NCBI RefSeq assembly: GCF_001690355.1
Contig: NZ_LZHG01000033.1
Coordinates: 1-64,000, forward strand
Length of the DNA stretch: 64,000 bases
Direction: 5' to 3'
Source: Gilliamella sp. Choc4-2
GTDB lineage: Bacteria > Pseudomonadota > Gammaproteobacteria > Enterobacterales > Orbaceae
Shown here: positions 8,131 to 15,703 of the stretch, piece after piece
How the letters are laid out: each line of letters begins with the position of its first letter
How positions within the stretch are numbered: the stretch's first letter is position 1
Notes under the pieces: generated by a model
Told to the model about the DNA's origin: nothing
Databases searched by the model: none
The model's input: the letters and a program-made list of their open reading frames with translations, nothing else
Position numbers and translations under genes: made by a program

Positions 8131-8430
8131 CTATTTCCTCAATTCTTCGAAAAACCAATCTGTTATGTTTTCACAATCAGAACTGTCGGTTTGAAAACAT
8201 TCAGAGTTATCCCAGCAAATACCTTGTTTATCACAAATAGTATCTCTCGCAATAAAAACAGGTATCTCATTAAGCATTAATTCTGGGATGAATGAAGCTT
8301 TATCTCCACTAATCCAATGCAAACCCGAATCTAGACAAGAATTTAACACTAACGCTAATTCATGCTCAGTTTTACATTCAACATACCAATCTTGTTGCTG
8401 TAATCGCTCAATAATTTTTTTACTTGTCAT
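8131..8430 (-). CDS. Hypothetical early protein (99 aa)
   Basis: Not recognised. The N-terminus is basic (MTSKKIIERLQQQDWYVECK). The C-terminal half is acidic with four Cys (DTICDKQGICWDNSECFQTD, then SDCENITDWFF), which could form a metal site or disulphides. The ATG has a weak RBS (GGGGGATT). It sits between two leftward terminators. Confidence 0.6.
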   Translation of the reverse strand: MTSKKIIERLQQQDWYVECKTEHELALVLNSCLDSGLHWISGDKASFIPELMLNEIPVFIARDTICDKQGICWDNSECFQTDSSDCENITDWFFEELRK

Positions 8431-8468
8431 TGTTTAATCCCCCGTAAATTCCTAACTGCTAATTCTGT

Positions 8469-8496
8469 AAAAAAGCCCGCTACTAAATTCACGGGC
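8469..8496 (-). terminator. Intrinsic terminator after the 98-aa gene
   Basis: Minus strand GCCCG, 12-nt loop, CGGGC followed by six T. It lies directly downstream of the 98-aa gene in the left operon. Confidence 0.7.
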
Positions 8497-8521
8497 AAAT
8501 ACACTAAGAAAGGTGGCGCTT

Positions 8522-8818
8522 TTAAGGCAGGCGCCAAGCCGTGCTTGGTTTTAGAATTAAATTTAGATATATTATTCTCCTAGCAAAAACTATTGCGCTA
8601 TCTAGAACGCTCATGAAATCTGGTCGGATGTTGATTTCCTTCTTTAATGCAATTTTTACATCATTAAATTGAGTAGCTCCGAGTTTTGCTTTGATTGATG
8701 ATACTAATTCATCAAAATAATCTATGATGTAATCGTCGTTATTTGATTGAAGATTTTTAACAGCATCAGATATTAATTTGCTAGTTAAATCGCTAGCTTC
8801 TTTAATTTTTTTATTCAT
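8522..8818 (-). CDS. Hypothetical helical early protein (98 aa)
   Basis: Not recognised. It is mostly alpha-helical and starts MNKKIKEASDLTSKLISDAV; a more hydrophobic segment is found at FARRIIYLNLILKPS. The gene is bracketed by an upstream terminator (8831-8855) and a downstream one (8469-8496), so full expression probably needs antitermination. Confidence 0.6.
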   Translation of the reverse strand: MNKKIKEASDLTSKLISDAVKNLQSNNDDYIIDYFDELVSSIKAKLGATQFNDVKIALKKEINIRPDFMSVLDSAIVFARRIIYLNLILKPSTAWRLP

Positions 8819-8830
8819 TTAATGAATCCC

Positions 8831-8855
8831 TCAAAAAAAGCCCTCAAAAGAGGGC
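8831..8855 (-). terminator. Intrinsic terminator after the first PL gene
   Basis: Minus strand GCCCTC-TTTT-GAGGGC followed by seven or eight T residues, a strong terminator about 100 bp after the 36-aa ORF. Confidence 0.8.
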
Positions 8856-8953
8856 AAACGGACTTGCATGTACTCGTCTTTCCGAGTTGTCAGAATTCGT
8901 TAGCTTAATAAAATGATTTTTTATTTTTTTCATTAAAAATAAATTCAGCTTTT

Positions 8954-9064
8954 TCATAACATATGAGCTTTAATTTCTGCTTCTTTAGTGTCTTGTATTT
9001 CGACATCGCTTATCATTTTGCAATATGCTCTTCCGTAACCATTTTCTACAGCTCTATGTAACAT
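8954..9064 (-). CDS. Small 36-aa protein, first gene of the PL operon
   Basis: ATG at 9064 with a very good RBS (AAAGGAGAT, 7 nt away) encodes 36 residues: MLHRAVENGYGRAYCKMISD, then VEIQDTKEAEIKAHML. It is the promoter-proximal ORF after PL. The function is unknown; the spacing and RBS argue that it is translated. Confidence 0.55.
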   Translation of the reverse strand: MLHRAVENGYGRAYCKMISDVEIQDTKEAEIKAHML

Positions 9065-9094
9065 AATCTATCTCCTTTCTTATACTTCAAACTC

Positions 9095-9155
9095 AAGCGC
9101 ACTTGTTAGAATGCGCTTTGATTTGAAATTAAATAGCAACCTATTTATTAAAGAA
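9095..9155 (-). promoter_or_regulatory. Possible nut-like antitermination site in the PL leader
   Basis: In the PL transcript TTCTTTAATAAA (plus-strand 9144-9155) resembles boxA. A hairpin AAGCGCA / TGCGCTT (9112-9118 and 9095-9101) lies about 25 nt downstream in the boxB position. Three intrinsic terminators follow in the operon, which would require antitermination. No N-like protein is recognised, so this is inference. Confidence 0.4.
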
Positions 9156-9348
9156 CTTGATGGCTAGTCGATCTCTGTCCGAGGCTAGGAGTGATTAAGT
9201 CGCTCACCCGATGCGTACTGCTGTGATTGCTATCAAAACCGCTGTACTTTCATATGCCTCAGCTAGCTACTTGAATCCCACTTAACTAATTAAGTAACTC
9301 TCGGTATTGCTTAATTGCTTTGTTAAGTTGATTTGTTTTGATGTGATA

Positions 9349-9412
9349 ATAATAACTTTTGTTATCAAACTTGTCAATAACAAAAGTTATCAAAGTTTAA
9401 ATAAAAGTTATC
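9349..9412 (-). promoter_or_regulatory. PL promoter with operators OL1-OL3
   Basis: Minus-strand TTGACA (9372-9377), 17-nt spacer, TATTAT (9349-9354). Two near-perfect copies of the CI/Cro operator overlap it: AATAACTTTTGTTATC (9351-9366) and AATAACAAAAGTTATC (9376-9391). A degenerate third site ends at 9412. The same sequence type recurs between cI and cro, so this is the left operator region that drives the recombination operon. Confidence 0.88.
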
Positions 9413-9472
9413 GTTTGCTTGTTTTTTGAACGATACGACACTTTAAAATTGTGCTGGGGAATTTTAGGCGTG

Positions 9473-9495
9473 AAAAAACCCGCATGGTGCGGGTT
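9473..9495 (-). terminator. Terminator of the cI-proximal accessory operon
   Basis: Minus strand AACCCGCA-CCA-TGCGGGTT followed by TTTT, downstream of the 300-aa gene. It separates the lysogenic transcript from the OL/PL region. Confidence 0.85.
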
Positions 9496-9517
9496 AATTG
9501 GGTTTTAATAATTTTAA

Positions 9518-10420
9518 TTACCAAGAACAGGGTAATTCCAGTAATAAATATTTTTTTGGTCTATCTTCGATCTGAGAGGTTTTGAAAGAAGCGTTAACGT
9601 AAGAATTTAAATGTTTATTTATGAGTTCTGGATCTTTAATTTTTTTGTCTATACTTGCTACATAAACATTATCATCCCCTACAAGTTTAAATTCACATTT
9701 TCTTTTATTCGGTAATACCCCTAAAAACATTACATTTAATGTTTCATCTATATCTGATTTTTTTGCTATATCTAAATGAGATAATGCTGTTTTAACTTGA
9801 TTGTTGTTTTGGAATGAGAATGAATGTTCATTAAAATTAATTGCACATACAGCTTTATTTTTATCCAAGATTTCAACAAAATCTTTAATTTTATTTATTG
9901 AATTAAGATCGAGTTCAATTATATTTTCAATTAATTCGCTTGAATCAGAGTTACTTGCGAAACCTAGAATTTCTTGAAATTTATTAATAGCTATATTTGA
10001 GGATTTGTCATCTTCAGGCAATAAAGAAAAAGATTGATTTCCGATATCCTCAAGAACAAAACCGAATGATCCTTTAGCTATATCTGTAATCATTAAATTG
10101 GCATTTTCACTTTTACCCACATTAAGAGATTTAAGAATACAATTTATTGCATCAGTTAAAGCTTTTATAGCAATAGTACCGAAGTTGCTTGAAATACCTG
10201 TTGTACCTAATACAGGAGCACCTCGAAAAGTTACCTGTAATTTTGAGGGAAAGTGCAAGAAATCTTTATCAACTCTTTTTAATTTATTTTCTACTTCCTC
10301 CAATCTTGAATTTAAACTCATTTTCTCTAATTTAAATTGAAAATCATCTGGAGTTTTTGATATTAAATTAATTAATGTATTTTTTTCACTCATAAGAGAG
10401 AAATATTCATTTCTATTCAT
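9518..10420 (-). CDS. Partner protein of a nucleotidyltransferase-like module (300 aa)
   Basis: Not recognised by name. The N-terminus is a predicted coiled coil (residues 1-50), followed by a globular region with FRGAPVLGTTGISSNFGTIA and KGSFGFVLEDI. The gene overlaps the upstream NTase-like gene by 8 bp, so the two proteins are made together. It lies between cI and OL on the cI strand, the position of rexA/rexB in lambda, which suggests expression in lysogens. A role in exclusion of other phages or as toxin-antitoxin is plausible but unproven. Confidence 0.6.
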   Translation of the reverse strand: MNRNEYFSLMSEKNTLINLISKTPDDFQFKLEKMSLNSRLEEVENKLKRVDKDFLHFPSKLQVTFRGAPVLGTTGISSNFGTIAIKALTDAINCILKSLNVGKSENANLMITDIAKGSFGFVLEDIGNQSFSLLPEDDKSSNIAINKFQEILGFASNSDSSELIENIIELDLNSINKIKDFVEILDKNKAVCAINFNEHSFSFQNNNQVKTALSHLDIAKKSDIDETLNVMFLGVLPNKRKCEFKLVGDDNVYVASIDKKIKDPELINKHLNSYVNASFKTSQIEDRPKKYLLLELPCSW

Positions 10421-10991
10421 TTATTTCACCTCTCTTATTTGTGATTAATTCTTTGGCGTTATTATAATTAACAACATCAAAATTGTCTAATTCTATAAAA
10501 CCTTTCCAGTCACAATTTCTTGTATGTGACCAGAAGCTACTCCAATAGACTATTTTTTCTATAAATGCATATTGATGTTCTAAATTTGCGTAGCTAGGTG
10601 GGATTAACACAAAATAAGAATCAGTTTTGAATTCGTTTTTAATATTATTTTTATTTAATATTAAGTCAAAATTATTCTCTAGTAAATTTTCATCAATAAC
10701 TGTATAGAATATGACTGCATCTATATCATTTGGGGGTCTTTTTCTTAAAGTCTCACAATTCTCACAAAAACTACCATCTATCCATATTTTATGAATTTGC
10801 ACCCCTGATTCTTTTACTATTTTTGTATAATCAACAAATTTATCCAATATATCCAATCTTTGAGTATTAAAACCAAAAATATTAATAAAATTAATGATAT
10901 CAGTTTTATATGGATATCTATTTTCTATTTCTAAACCATTTGCGCCGAAAGGCGGTAATAACCCTCTACTATCCCAAATCTCAGAAGCCAT
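10413..10991 (-). CDS. DUF6932-like predicted nucleotidyltransferase
   Basis: A 192-aa protein containing KIWIDGSFCENCETLRKRPP followed by NDIDAVIFY. This is the GS...(N/S)D-x-D signature of the polymerase-beta nucleotidyltransferase fold, and LLPPFGANGLE at the start matches DUF6932-type proteins. The aspartates of NDID would bind metal. It is read directly downstream of cI and coupled to the 300-aa gene. Family members often occur in defence or toxin-like pairs. The substrate is unknown. Confidence 0.65.
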   Translation of the reverse strand: MASEIWDSRGLLPPFGANGLEIENRYPYKTDIINFINIFGFNTQRLDILDKFVDYTKIVKESGVQIHKIWIDGSFCENCETLRKRPPNDIDAVIFYTVIDENLLENNFDLILNKNNIKNEFKTDSYFVLIPPSYANLEHQYAFIEKIVYWSSFWSHTRNCDWKGFIELDNFDVVNYNNAKELITNKRGEINE

Positions 10992-11065
10992 TCTTTAGCC
11001 TTATTTAGCTTATCTATTTTGTTATATTCAAAAACCGCTTCGGCGGTTTTGCGCAATGCTTACTT

Positions 11066-11719
11066 TTAAGCTGTAACATCATGAACATCAATAAATCTCG
11101 ACGATTTAACAATAGCTGCTACATACATAACTGTATCAACTAAATCATCATTGATTGTAATTGGAGGATGATCTTGATTAATACTAGTGAATCGATATTC
11201 AGAATCCCGATAATACTCAAGTTTTTTTATCATATTTCTCCCATCTCGTAGTCGTACAAATACCTCATCGCCCGACGCTGGCATAACTGCAGGTTCGATA
11301 ACAACAAACTCTCCAGAATTAATTCTCGGAAACATCGAATCCCCCTTAACTCGCAATCCAAACGCGCTGGGATCGTCACTATAAAATTTTAAATACCCAT
11401 TTAAAGATTCGTCCATTTCAAAAGATCCATTAGCGCCCATCACAGCCTCTCCCTTAACCTTTACTACTCCGTTTTTAACTGTACCTATAAATTCAAATCG
11501 TTGATCCTCCAGCCCTGAATCCCCGTTTCCTGATGATAGCCACTCTAAATTCACCTGTAGAGCCTGAGCTAACTCAGATATTTTTCGAAAACTTTTTGAT
11601 TCACCAGCCACTAATTTTCTGATTGCTGGCTGAGAAACATTAACAGCCCTAGCTAAATCGTGCTGTGATAAACCAGATTTATCAAATGCAATTTTAAAAC
11701 GTTCATTAAATGTATTCAT
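11066..11719 (-). CDS. cI: CI-like prophage repressor (XRE HTH plus S24 peptidase)
   Basis: A 217-aa protein. Residues 1-65 form an XRE helix-turn-helix (LSQHDLARAVNVSQPAIRKL). Residues 95-215 are a LexA/S24-type domain with the catalytic Ser in VKGDSMFPRINSGEFVVI and the Lys in GRNMIKKLEYY. The expected autocleavage linker is around GEAVMGANGSF; the usual Ala-Gly pair is not obvious there. It should hold the prophage silent by binding the AATAAC-NNNN-GTTATC operators at OL and OR, and be inactivated by RecA after DNA damage. RBS AGGAGGT. Confidence 0.92.
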   Translation of the reverse strand: MNTFNERFKIAFDKSGLSQHDLARAVNVSQPAIRKLVAGESKSFRKISELAQALQVNLEWLSSGNGDSGLEDQRFEFIGTVKNGVVKVKGEAVMGANGSFEMDESLNGYLKFYSDDPSAFGLRVKGDSMFPRINSGEFVVIEPAVMPASGDEVFVRLRDGRNMIKKLEYYRDSEYRFTSINQDHPPITINDDLVDTVMYVAAIVKSSRFIDVHDVTA

Positions 11720-11738
11720 AGGACCTCCTTATGCCCTG

Positions 11739-11817
11739 ATTATATAACTATTGTTATAAAAAATAAAAAAACAAATGTTATCACGCTGTTGACTAAATCA
11801 ATAACTTTAGTTATCAT
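11739..11817. promoter_or_regulatory. PRM/PR control region with operators OR1-OR3
   Basis: PR on the plus strand: TTGACT (11789-11794), 17-nt spacer, TATCAT (11812-11817). Operators: AATAACTTTAGTTATC (11800-11815, inside PR), a half-degenerate site ending GTTATC at 11782, and TATAACTATTGTTATA (11743-11758). On the minus strand PRM has a good -10 (TATAAT, 11739-11744) but no proper -35, as expected of a promoter activated by CI at the middle site. The layout matches the lambda switch. Confidence 0.85.
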
Positions 11818-11845
11818 TAATTTATTTTCAATTTAGGGGGCAAAA

Positions 11846-12064
11846 ATGGAACCGTTAAAAAAAGCAATAACTACAGTAGGAGGGCAGAGAGAATTAGCTC
11901 GAATCTGTGGAGTTAGTCAGGTGGCAGTAAGTAAATGGCTGAATGGCGTCAGTAAAATCGGAGAGGACAAGGCGATTTTGCTGGAGCATGCGCTGAACGG
12001 GTTAGTAACGTGTGAGGAGCTTCGCCCTGATGTCAACTGGTCAGTAATTCGAGGGCGATCATGA
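11846..12064 (+). CDS. cro: Cro-like / YdaS-type HTH regulator
   Basis: A 72-aa helix-turn-helix protein (VGGQRELARICGVSQVAVSK, then WLNGVSKIGEDKAILLEHAL). It is the first gene after PR and divergent from cI, so it is the Cro equivalent that favours lytic growth by occupying the same operators. RBS AGGGGG. It overlaps the next gene by 4 nt (ATGA). Confidence 0.85.
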   Translation: MEPLKKAITTVGGQRELARICGVSQVAVSKWLNGVSKIGEDKAILLEHALNGLVTCEELRPDVNWSVIRGRS

Positions 12065-12288
12065 GTACATTGAACGATGAAAACACACGCAGCCAATGCA
12101 CAAAAATATTAAACCATTTGCAAAGAGGTAAGACCATTAATCCATTACAAGCATTGAATCAATATGATTGCTTTAGGCTAGGTGCGCGTATTTATGACTT
12201 AAAAAAACGTGGTCATTCAATAGATAGCCGCATGGTAAAAAGCCGAAACGGCAAGAAATATGCTGAATATTCGATGAGGGTTAATTGA
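12061..12288 (+). CDS. HTH-domain protein (75 aa)
   Basis: A small winged-helix protein: CTKILNHLQRGKTINPLQAL, FRLGARIYDLKKRGHSIDSR. This is the layout of helix-turn-helix proteins encoded next to phage replication genes. It may be a CII-like regulator or replication accessory; the role is not established. It overlaps cro and the O-like gene by 4 nt each. Confidence 0.7.
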   Translation: MSTLNDENTRSQCTKILNHLQRGKTINPLQALNQYDCFRLGARIYDLKKRGHSIDSRMVKSRNGKKYAEYSMRVN

Positions 12289-13004
12289 TGAATAAGTTTA
12301 TATCTAACTCATTTCAAATTCCCAACGCTGTTATTGATGAATTAATGGCTGATATGTCAGCTAATGCGTTACGTTGTTATTTACTGATTACTCGCAAAAC
12401 CACGGGGTGGGGCAAAACAAGCGATAAAATCAGCATATCTCAATTTATGCAATATTTAGGGATAAAAGACAAGAGAACTGTTTATGCAGCTCTATCTGAA
12501 TTAACAAATTTAGGTTTGATCAATGCAATTAAAAACAATGGTGAGATTACTGAATATTCACTAGTGTTGGAAACGTCAGAACCAGTGACAAAAAATGCAG
12601 GTACAAAAAATGCTACTGGTAGCAAAAAATGCATAGAACCAGTGACAAAAAATGTTACTACCACCAGTGACAAAAAATGTCACTCTACAAAAGACACTAT
12701 TAAAAACAATATTACAAAAGAAAATAATATTGATTTTGATTTAGTCATGGATGCATACAACGATGCTGTAGAAAACAGATTGCCACAGATTCAAAAAATG
12801 ACTACTGCAAGAAAAAACGCAGTGAAGAAATTACTCAAAGAGCTTGATCAACCAACATTCCAAAACTTGGCTAATTATTTTTATGATTTTGTGGACCAAG
12901 CACAACCATTTTACTTTGGTGAAAACGATCGAGGCTGGCGTGCTGATTTTGATTACATCATAAAACCAAGTACATACCTGAAAGTTGTGGAGGGTACGCT
13001 ATGA
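12285..13004 (+). CDS. Phage replication protein O-like
   Basis: A 239-aa protein. The N-terminal domain (residues 5-90) is the phage O type: SFQIPNAVIDELMADMSANA, LLITRKTTGWGKTSDKISIS, DKRTVYAALSELTNLGLINA. It would bind the origin and recruit the DnaB helicase encoded next. The Thr/Lys/Asn-rich linker (residues 97-145) is where the DNA repeats (iterons) lie, as in lambda, where ori is inside gene O. The C-terminal part (RGWRADFDYIIKPSTYLKVV) is typical of such proteins. It overlaps dnaB by 4 nt. Confidence 0.85.
   Translation: MMNKFISNSFQIPNAVIDELMADMSANALRCYLLITRKTTGWGKTSDKISISQFMQYLGIKDKRTVYAALSELTNLGLINAIKNNGEITEYSLVLETSEPVTKNAGTKNATGSKKCIEPVTKNVTTTSDKKCHSTKDTIKNNITKENNIDFDLVMDAYNDAVENRLPQIQKMTTARKNAVKKLLKELDQPTFQNLANYFYDFVDQAQPFYFGENDRGWRADFDYIIKPSTYLKVVEGTL
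12582..12679. repeat. Iterons, probable phage replication origin
   Basis: Three perfect copies of CCAGTGACAAAAAATG at 12582-12597, 12639-12654 and 12664-12679. Two related copies lie between them (GGTACAAAAAATGC at 12600 and GGTAGCAAAAAATGC from 12618). They sit inside the O-like gene and are the likely binding sites of its product. Confidence 0.8.
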
Positions 13005-14413
13005 ACGTGATCCCACATGACTTAGTTGCTGAACAAGCTGTGCTTGGCTCAATGATGTTAGATTTTCAATCAGACCGCTGCCAAAAAGCAATCTATTCAT
13101 TGAAGCCAGAATCATTCTACAGCAGACATCATCAAGTTATTTTTGCTGAAATGCTTGAATTAAATCGTAAAAATTACCCAATTGATCTGATTACTTTGTC
13201 AGACAGTATGGAAGCAAAAGGAACTTTGAAAGATTGCGGTGGTTTAGCTTATCTGGCTGAATTATCCAAAAATACGCCGTCGATGATCAACGTTACAGCC
13301 TATGCTGGAATCGTTCGAGATAAAGCGATAGAACGCTACACATTGCAAAAATTAAACGACTGTAGCGCTATGATTTTTGAGAAATCAAATTTATCTACTA
13401 GCGACAAAATATCAGCTATTCATGCGTTATTTACACAAATTGATGACTATAACAAAACTGGTAAAACAACTGGACTTAAGTCGTTAAAAACAATTGCTGA
13501 TAAATGGACCGAAACCCTTGGACAACGATTAGAAAACGCAGATAGTGCGCGTGGCTTATCAACTGGAATCAAAGCACTGGATGAAAAATTATCGCCTAAA
13601 GGGCTTGTTCGAGGCTCGCTGTTTGTGGTTGGTGCTCGTCCAAAAATGGGTAAAACAACTTTTGAAATAAACATGGCTCGTCATTGCGCTATGAATGAGA
13701 AATTACCTGTACTGATGTTTTCGTTAGAAATGCAAGATGAACAGATGCTTGAAAACATTTTAGCTCAAGAATCAGCGGTAAATAGCAATATTTTCTATGA
13801 CGGTGGACTAGGTTCTGATTCAGAGTTTGCGCGCGTTATGCATCATCTCAACGAATTATCAAACACCGATAACATTTACATTGACGACACACCTGCGATC
13901 ACACTGTCGCATATCCGTTCAGAAGCTCGACGAATGGCGAGGGAAAAGGGACAAATAGGCATGATCATGGTCGATTATCTAACTCTAATGGAGAAAGAAA
14001 AAACTGGTGATGATACACGAAACGATTTGGCGTACGGAGCTATCACAAAAGGGCTTAAAGCATTGGCAAAAGAGCTTAACTGTATAGTTGTCATGCTAAC
14101 ACAATTAAATCGGAATCTCGAATCAAGAGCAGATAAACGACCAATACCAAGCGACAGCAGAGATACGGGACAAATTGAGCAAGATTGCGACTACTGGGTG
14201 GGTATTTATCGTGATGCTGTTTACAACGACAACGCAGATAAAAACTTAATGGAAATTAACGTTGCGTTAAACAGGCACGGGTCAGGAAATTTTACTGTTT
14301 TTGCGGGTATTAGTAATGGTCGTATTTATGAAGTGGATCAGCTCGAATCACAAGCTAGAGCAAACCCAGAACCAGTGAGGCGAGAACGCAAATATGCAAA
14401 AACAGCTAGTTAA
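13001..14413 (+). CDS. dnaB: Replicative DNA helicase, DnaB family
   Basis: A 470-aa hexameric helicase. The N-terminal DnaB domain (residues 3-105) starts IPHDLVAEQAVLGSMMLDFQ. The RecA-like motor has Walker A ARPKMGKTTFEINMARHCA, MFSLEMQDEQM, Walker B GMIMVDYLTLM and the H3-like LTQLNRNLESRADKRPIPSD with SRDTGQIEQDCD. It unwinds DNA at the fork after loading by the O-like protein. It is phage-encoded, so the phage need not hijack the host helicase. Confidence 0.95.
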   Translation: MNVIPHDLVAEQAVLGSMMLDFQSDRCQKAIYSLKPESFYSRHHQVIFAEMLELNRKNYPIDLITLSDSMEAKGTLKDCGGLAYLAELSKNTPSMINVTAYAGIVRDKAIERYTLQKLNDCSAMIFEKSNLSTSDKISAIHALFTQIDDYNKTGKTTGLKSLKTIADKWTETLGQRLENADSARGLSTGIKALDEKLSPKGLVRGSLFVVGARPKMGKTTFEINMARHCAMNEKLPVLMFSLEMQDEQMLENILAQESAVNSNIFYDGGLGSDSEFARVMHHLNELSNTDNIYIDDTPAITLSHIRSEARRMAREKGQIGMIMVDYLTLMEKEKTGDDTRNDLAYGAITKGLKALAKELNCIVVMLTQLNRNLESRADKRPIPSDSRDTGQIEQDCDYWVGIYRDAVYNDNADKNLMEINVALNRHGSGNFTVFAGISNGRIYEVDQLESQARANPEPVRRERKYAKTAS

Positions 14414-14597
14414 CCACTGCCCTCAGGGGCGCTATCACATGCTAGAAAAAATAGCGTACGACTATGTGAGAGCAATACGAGAACCTGGAGCTAACACGGC
14501 AAAGATTAAACAGCAGTTAGCAGAACGAGTTAAACAATATTCAGAAGAGGACAAAAATAAACTTAGGGAGTTAATACAAAAATGGCTTACAAAATAA
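14394..14597 (+). CDS. Hypothetical phage protein (67 aa)
   Basis: Not recognised. A charged helical protein (EKIAYDYVRAIREPGANTAK, IKQQLAERVKQY). It overlaps the dnaB end by 20 nt and the next gene by 16 nt. The internal Met at 14439 is an alternative start. Confidence 0.6.
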   Translation: MQKQLVNHCPQGRYHMLEKIAYDYVRAIREPGANTAKIKQQLAERVKQYSEEDKNKLRELIQKWLTK

Positions 14598-14764
14598 CAG
14601 CAGAAGTTAAAAAAGGTTGGCAGTCGTGGGGAACGGTGAACTTACGTTCTGATAAAAAAATGACAGAACGAGCATTAATAAAAATATACAGCACAGCAAA
14701 AACAGTTTTTGGTGCGTCTAAAGTTGATGTTCAAGTGCGTAATTTTCAGTGTGTGAGGGTTTAA
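14582..14764 (+). CDS. Hypothetical phage protein (60 aa)
   Basis: Not recognised. A basic small protein beginning MAYKITAEVKKGWQSWGTVN, beta-rich, in the rightward nin-like operon. Overlapping spacing on its 5' side supports translation. Confidence 0.55.
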   Translation: MAYKITAEVKKGWQSWGTVNLRSDKKMTERALIKIYSTAKTVFGASKVDVQVRNFQCVRV

Positions 14765-14766
14765 CA

Positions 14767-15024
14767 ATGGTTAGAAATCTTATGAACTGGCTAGTTTCTT
14801 GGTTAGTTGTTATTGCGCTAGCTGTCAATGTTTCAGTAGCTAGCATTAACATTATCAATTCATTTTTTTCAAACAATGAGTTGACACAAGCTGGAAAATT
14901 TCTTGACTCAATAAAAAACAGGGTTAACGAAAATGGGTTCGTTTTTTATGAAACAGCTAATCATCGAATTGTAGTTACAACAAAAGAATGGTACGAACAT
15001 CAAGAGAATAAAGAAAATGACTAA
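14767..15024 (+). CDS. Small membrane-anchored phage protein (85 aa)
   Basis: The ATG at 14767 is preferred because GAGGGTT precedes it; an upstream in-frame start (14749) overlaps the previous gene. One N-terminal membrane segment (LVSWLVVIALAVNVSVASIN) is followed by a 60-residue soluble domain ending EWYEHQENKEND. Function unknown. Confidence 0.6.
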   Translation: MVRNLMNWLVSWLVVIALAVNVSVASINIINSFFSNNELTQAGKFLDSIKNRVNENGFVFYETANHRIVVTTKEWYEHQENKEND

Positions 15025-15328
15025 ATTATCTAATATTTTGAAAGGGCTAACTTCTGATGAATTAGAAGAATTAATTGAAATAGCGCAACACAAAACAAAC
15101 GAATTGAAATCTGAAAAGAAGGTTAAATTGATAGGTGTTTATGACGGAATACTTGCTCTTAAATATTTTAAATTAGAAGATAAAGAAAACGCCATTTCTT
15201 ATGCTCACGAGAGTTTTAATAAACAGTTAGAAGATTCTAAGAAAAAAGGTTTTTTCAGTAGCGAAATTTCAATTGGTCAGTGTTTAGTTCCGGTATCAGA
15301 AGTTAATACTTACTTGGAGTATAAGTGA
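15017..15328 (+). CDS. Hypothetical phage protein (103 aa)
   Basis: Not recognised. The N-terminus (ILKGLTSDELEELIEIAQHK) is helical, and the C-terminal half contains LKYFKLEDKENAISYAHESF. It overlaps the preceding membrane-protein gene by 8 nt. Confidence 0.55.
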   Translation: MTKLSNILKGLTSDELEELIEIAQHKTNELKSEKKVKLIGVYDGILALKYFKLEDKENAISYAHESFNKQLEDSKKKGFFSSEISIGQCLVPVSEVNTYLEYK

Positions 15329-15379
15329 CAACTAAATTAACACAGCAAGAGCTAAATTAGACGGGGATCGGGGTGAGTA

Positions 15380-15703
15380 ATGAGTGATTTATTAATAAAT
15401 GATGGCGTTGTGAATGTAGTGTCGGCGGAAAGAAGTGGCGAGCTTGGTAGGTTCATTATTAAAACAAGGGTTGGCTTAGGTTTAACTCAAGAGCAACTAG
15501 CTAAAAAAATGGGTGTGAGCGGAGCAATGTTATCTGCAATTGAAAAACGTCAAAAAGGGATGAGCGCGCAAGCAATCGATGCATTTTTTAATGCGGTAAA
15601 TCTTGATGCCGGTGAGCGCACTAATTTTATTCAACTAGCGGTGACTAATAACGTAGCAATATACGCAGAAAAAACTATAAAAAAATTAGTGTGTAGAGGT
15701 TGA
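15380..15703 (+). CDS. XRE-family HTH protein (107 aa)
   Basis: A helix-turn-helix domain at residues 22-75: GRFIIKTRVGLGLTQEQLAK, KMGVSGAMLSAIEKRQKGMS. It is a third XRE-type regulator besides CI and Cro, positioned in the middle of the rightward operon. It overlaps the next gene (TTGATTATGA context). Its target is unknown. Confidence 0.75.
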   Translation: MSDLLINDGVVNVVSAERSGELGRFIIKTRVGLGLTQEQLAKKMGVSGAMLSAIEKRQKGMSAQAIDAFFNAVNLDAGERTNFIQLAVTNNVAIYAEKTIKKLVCRG

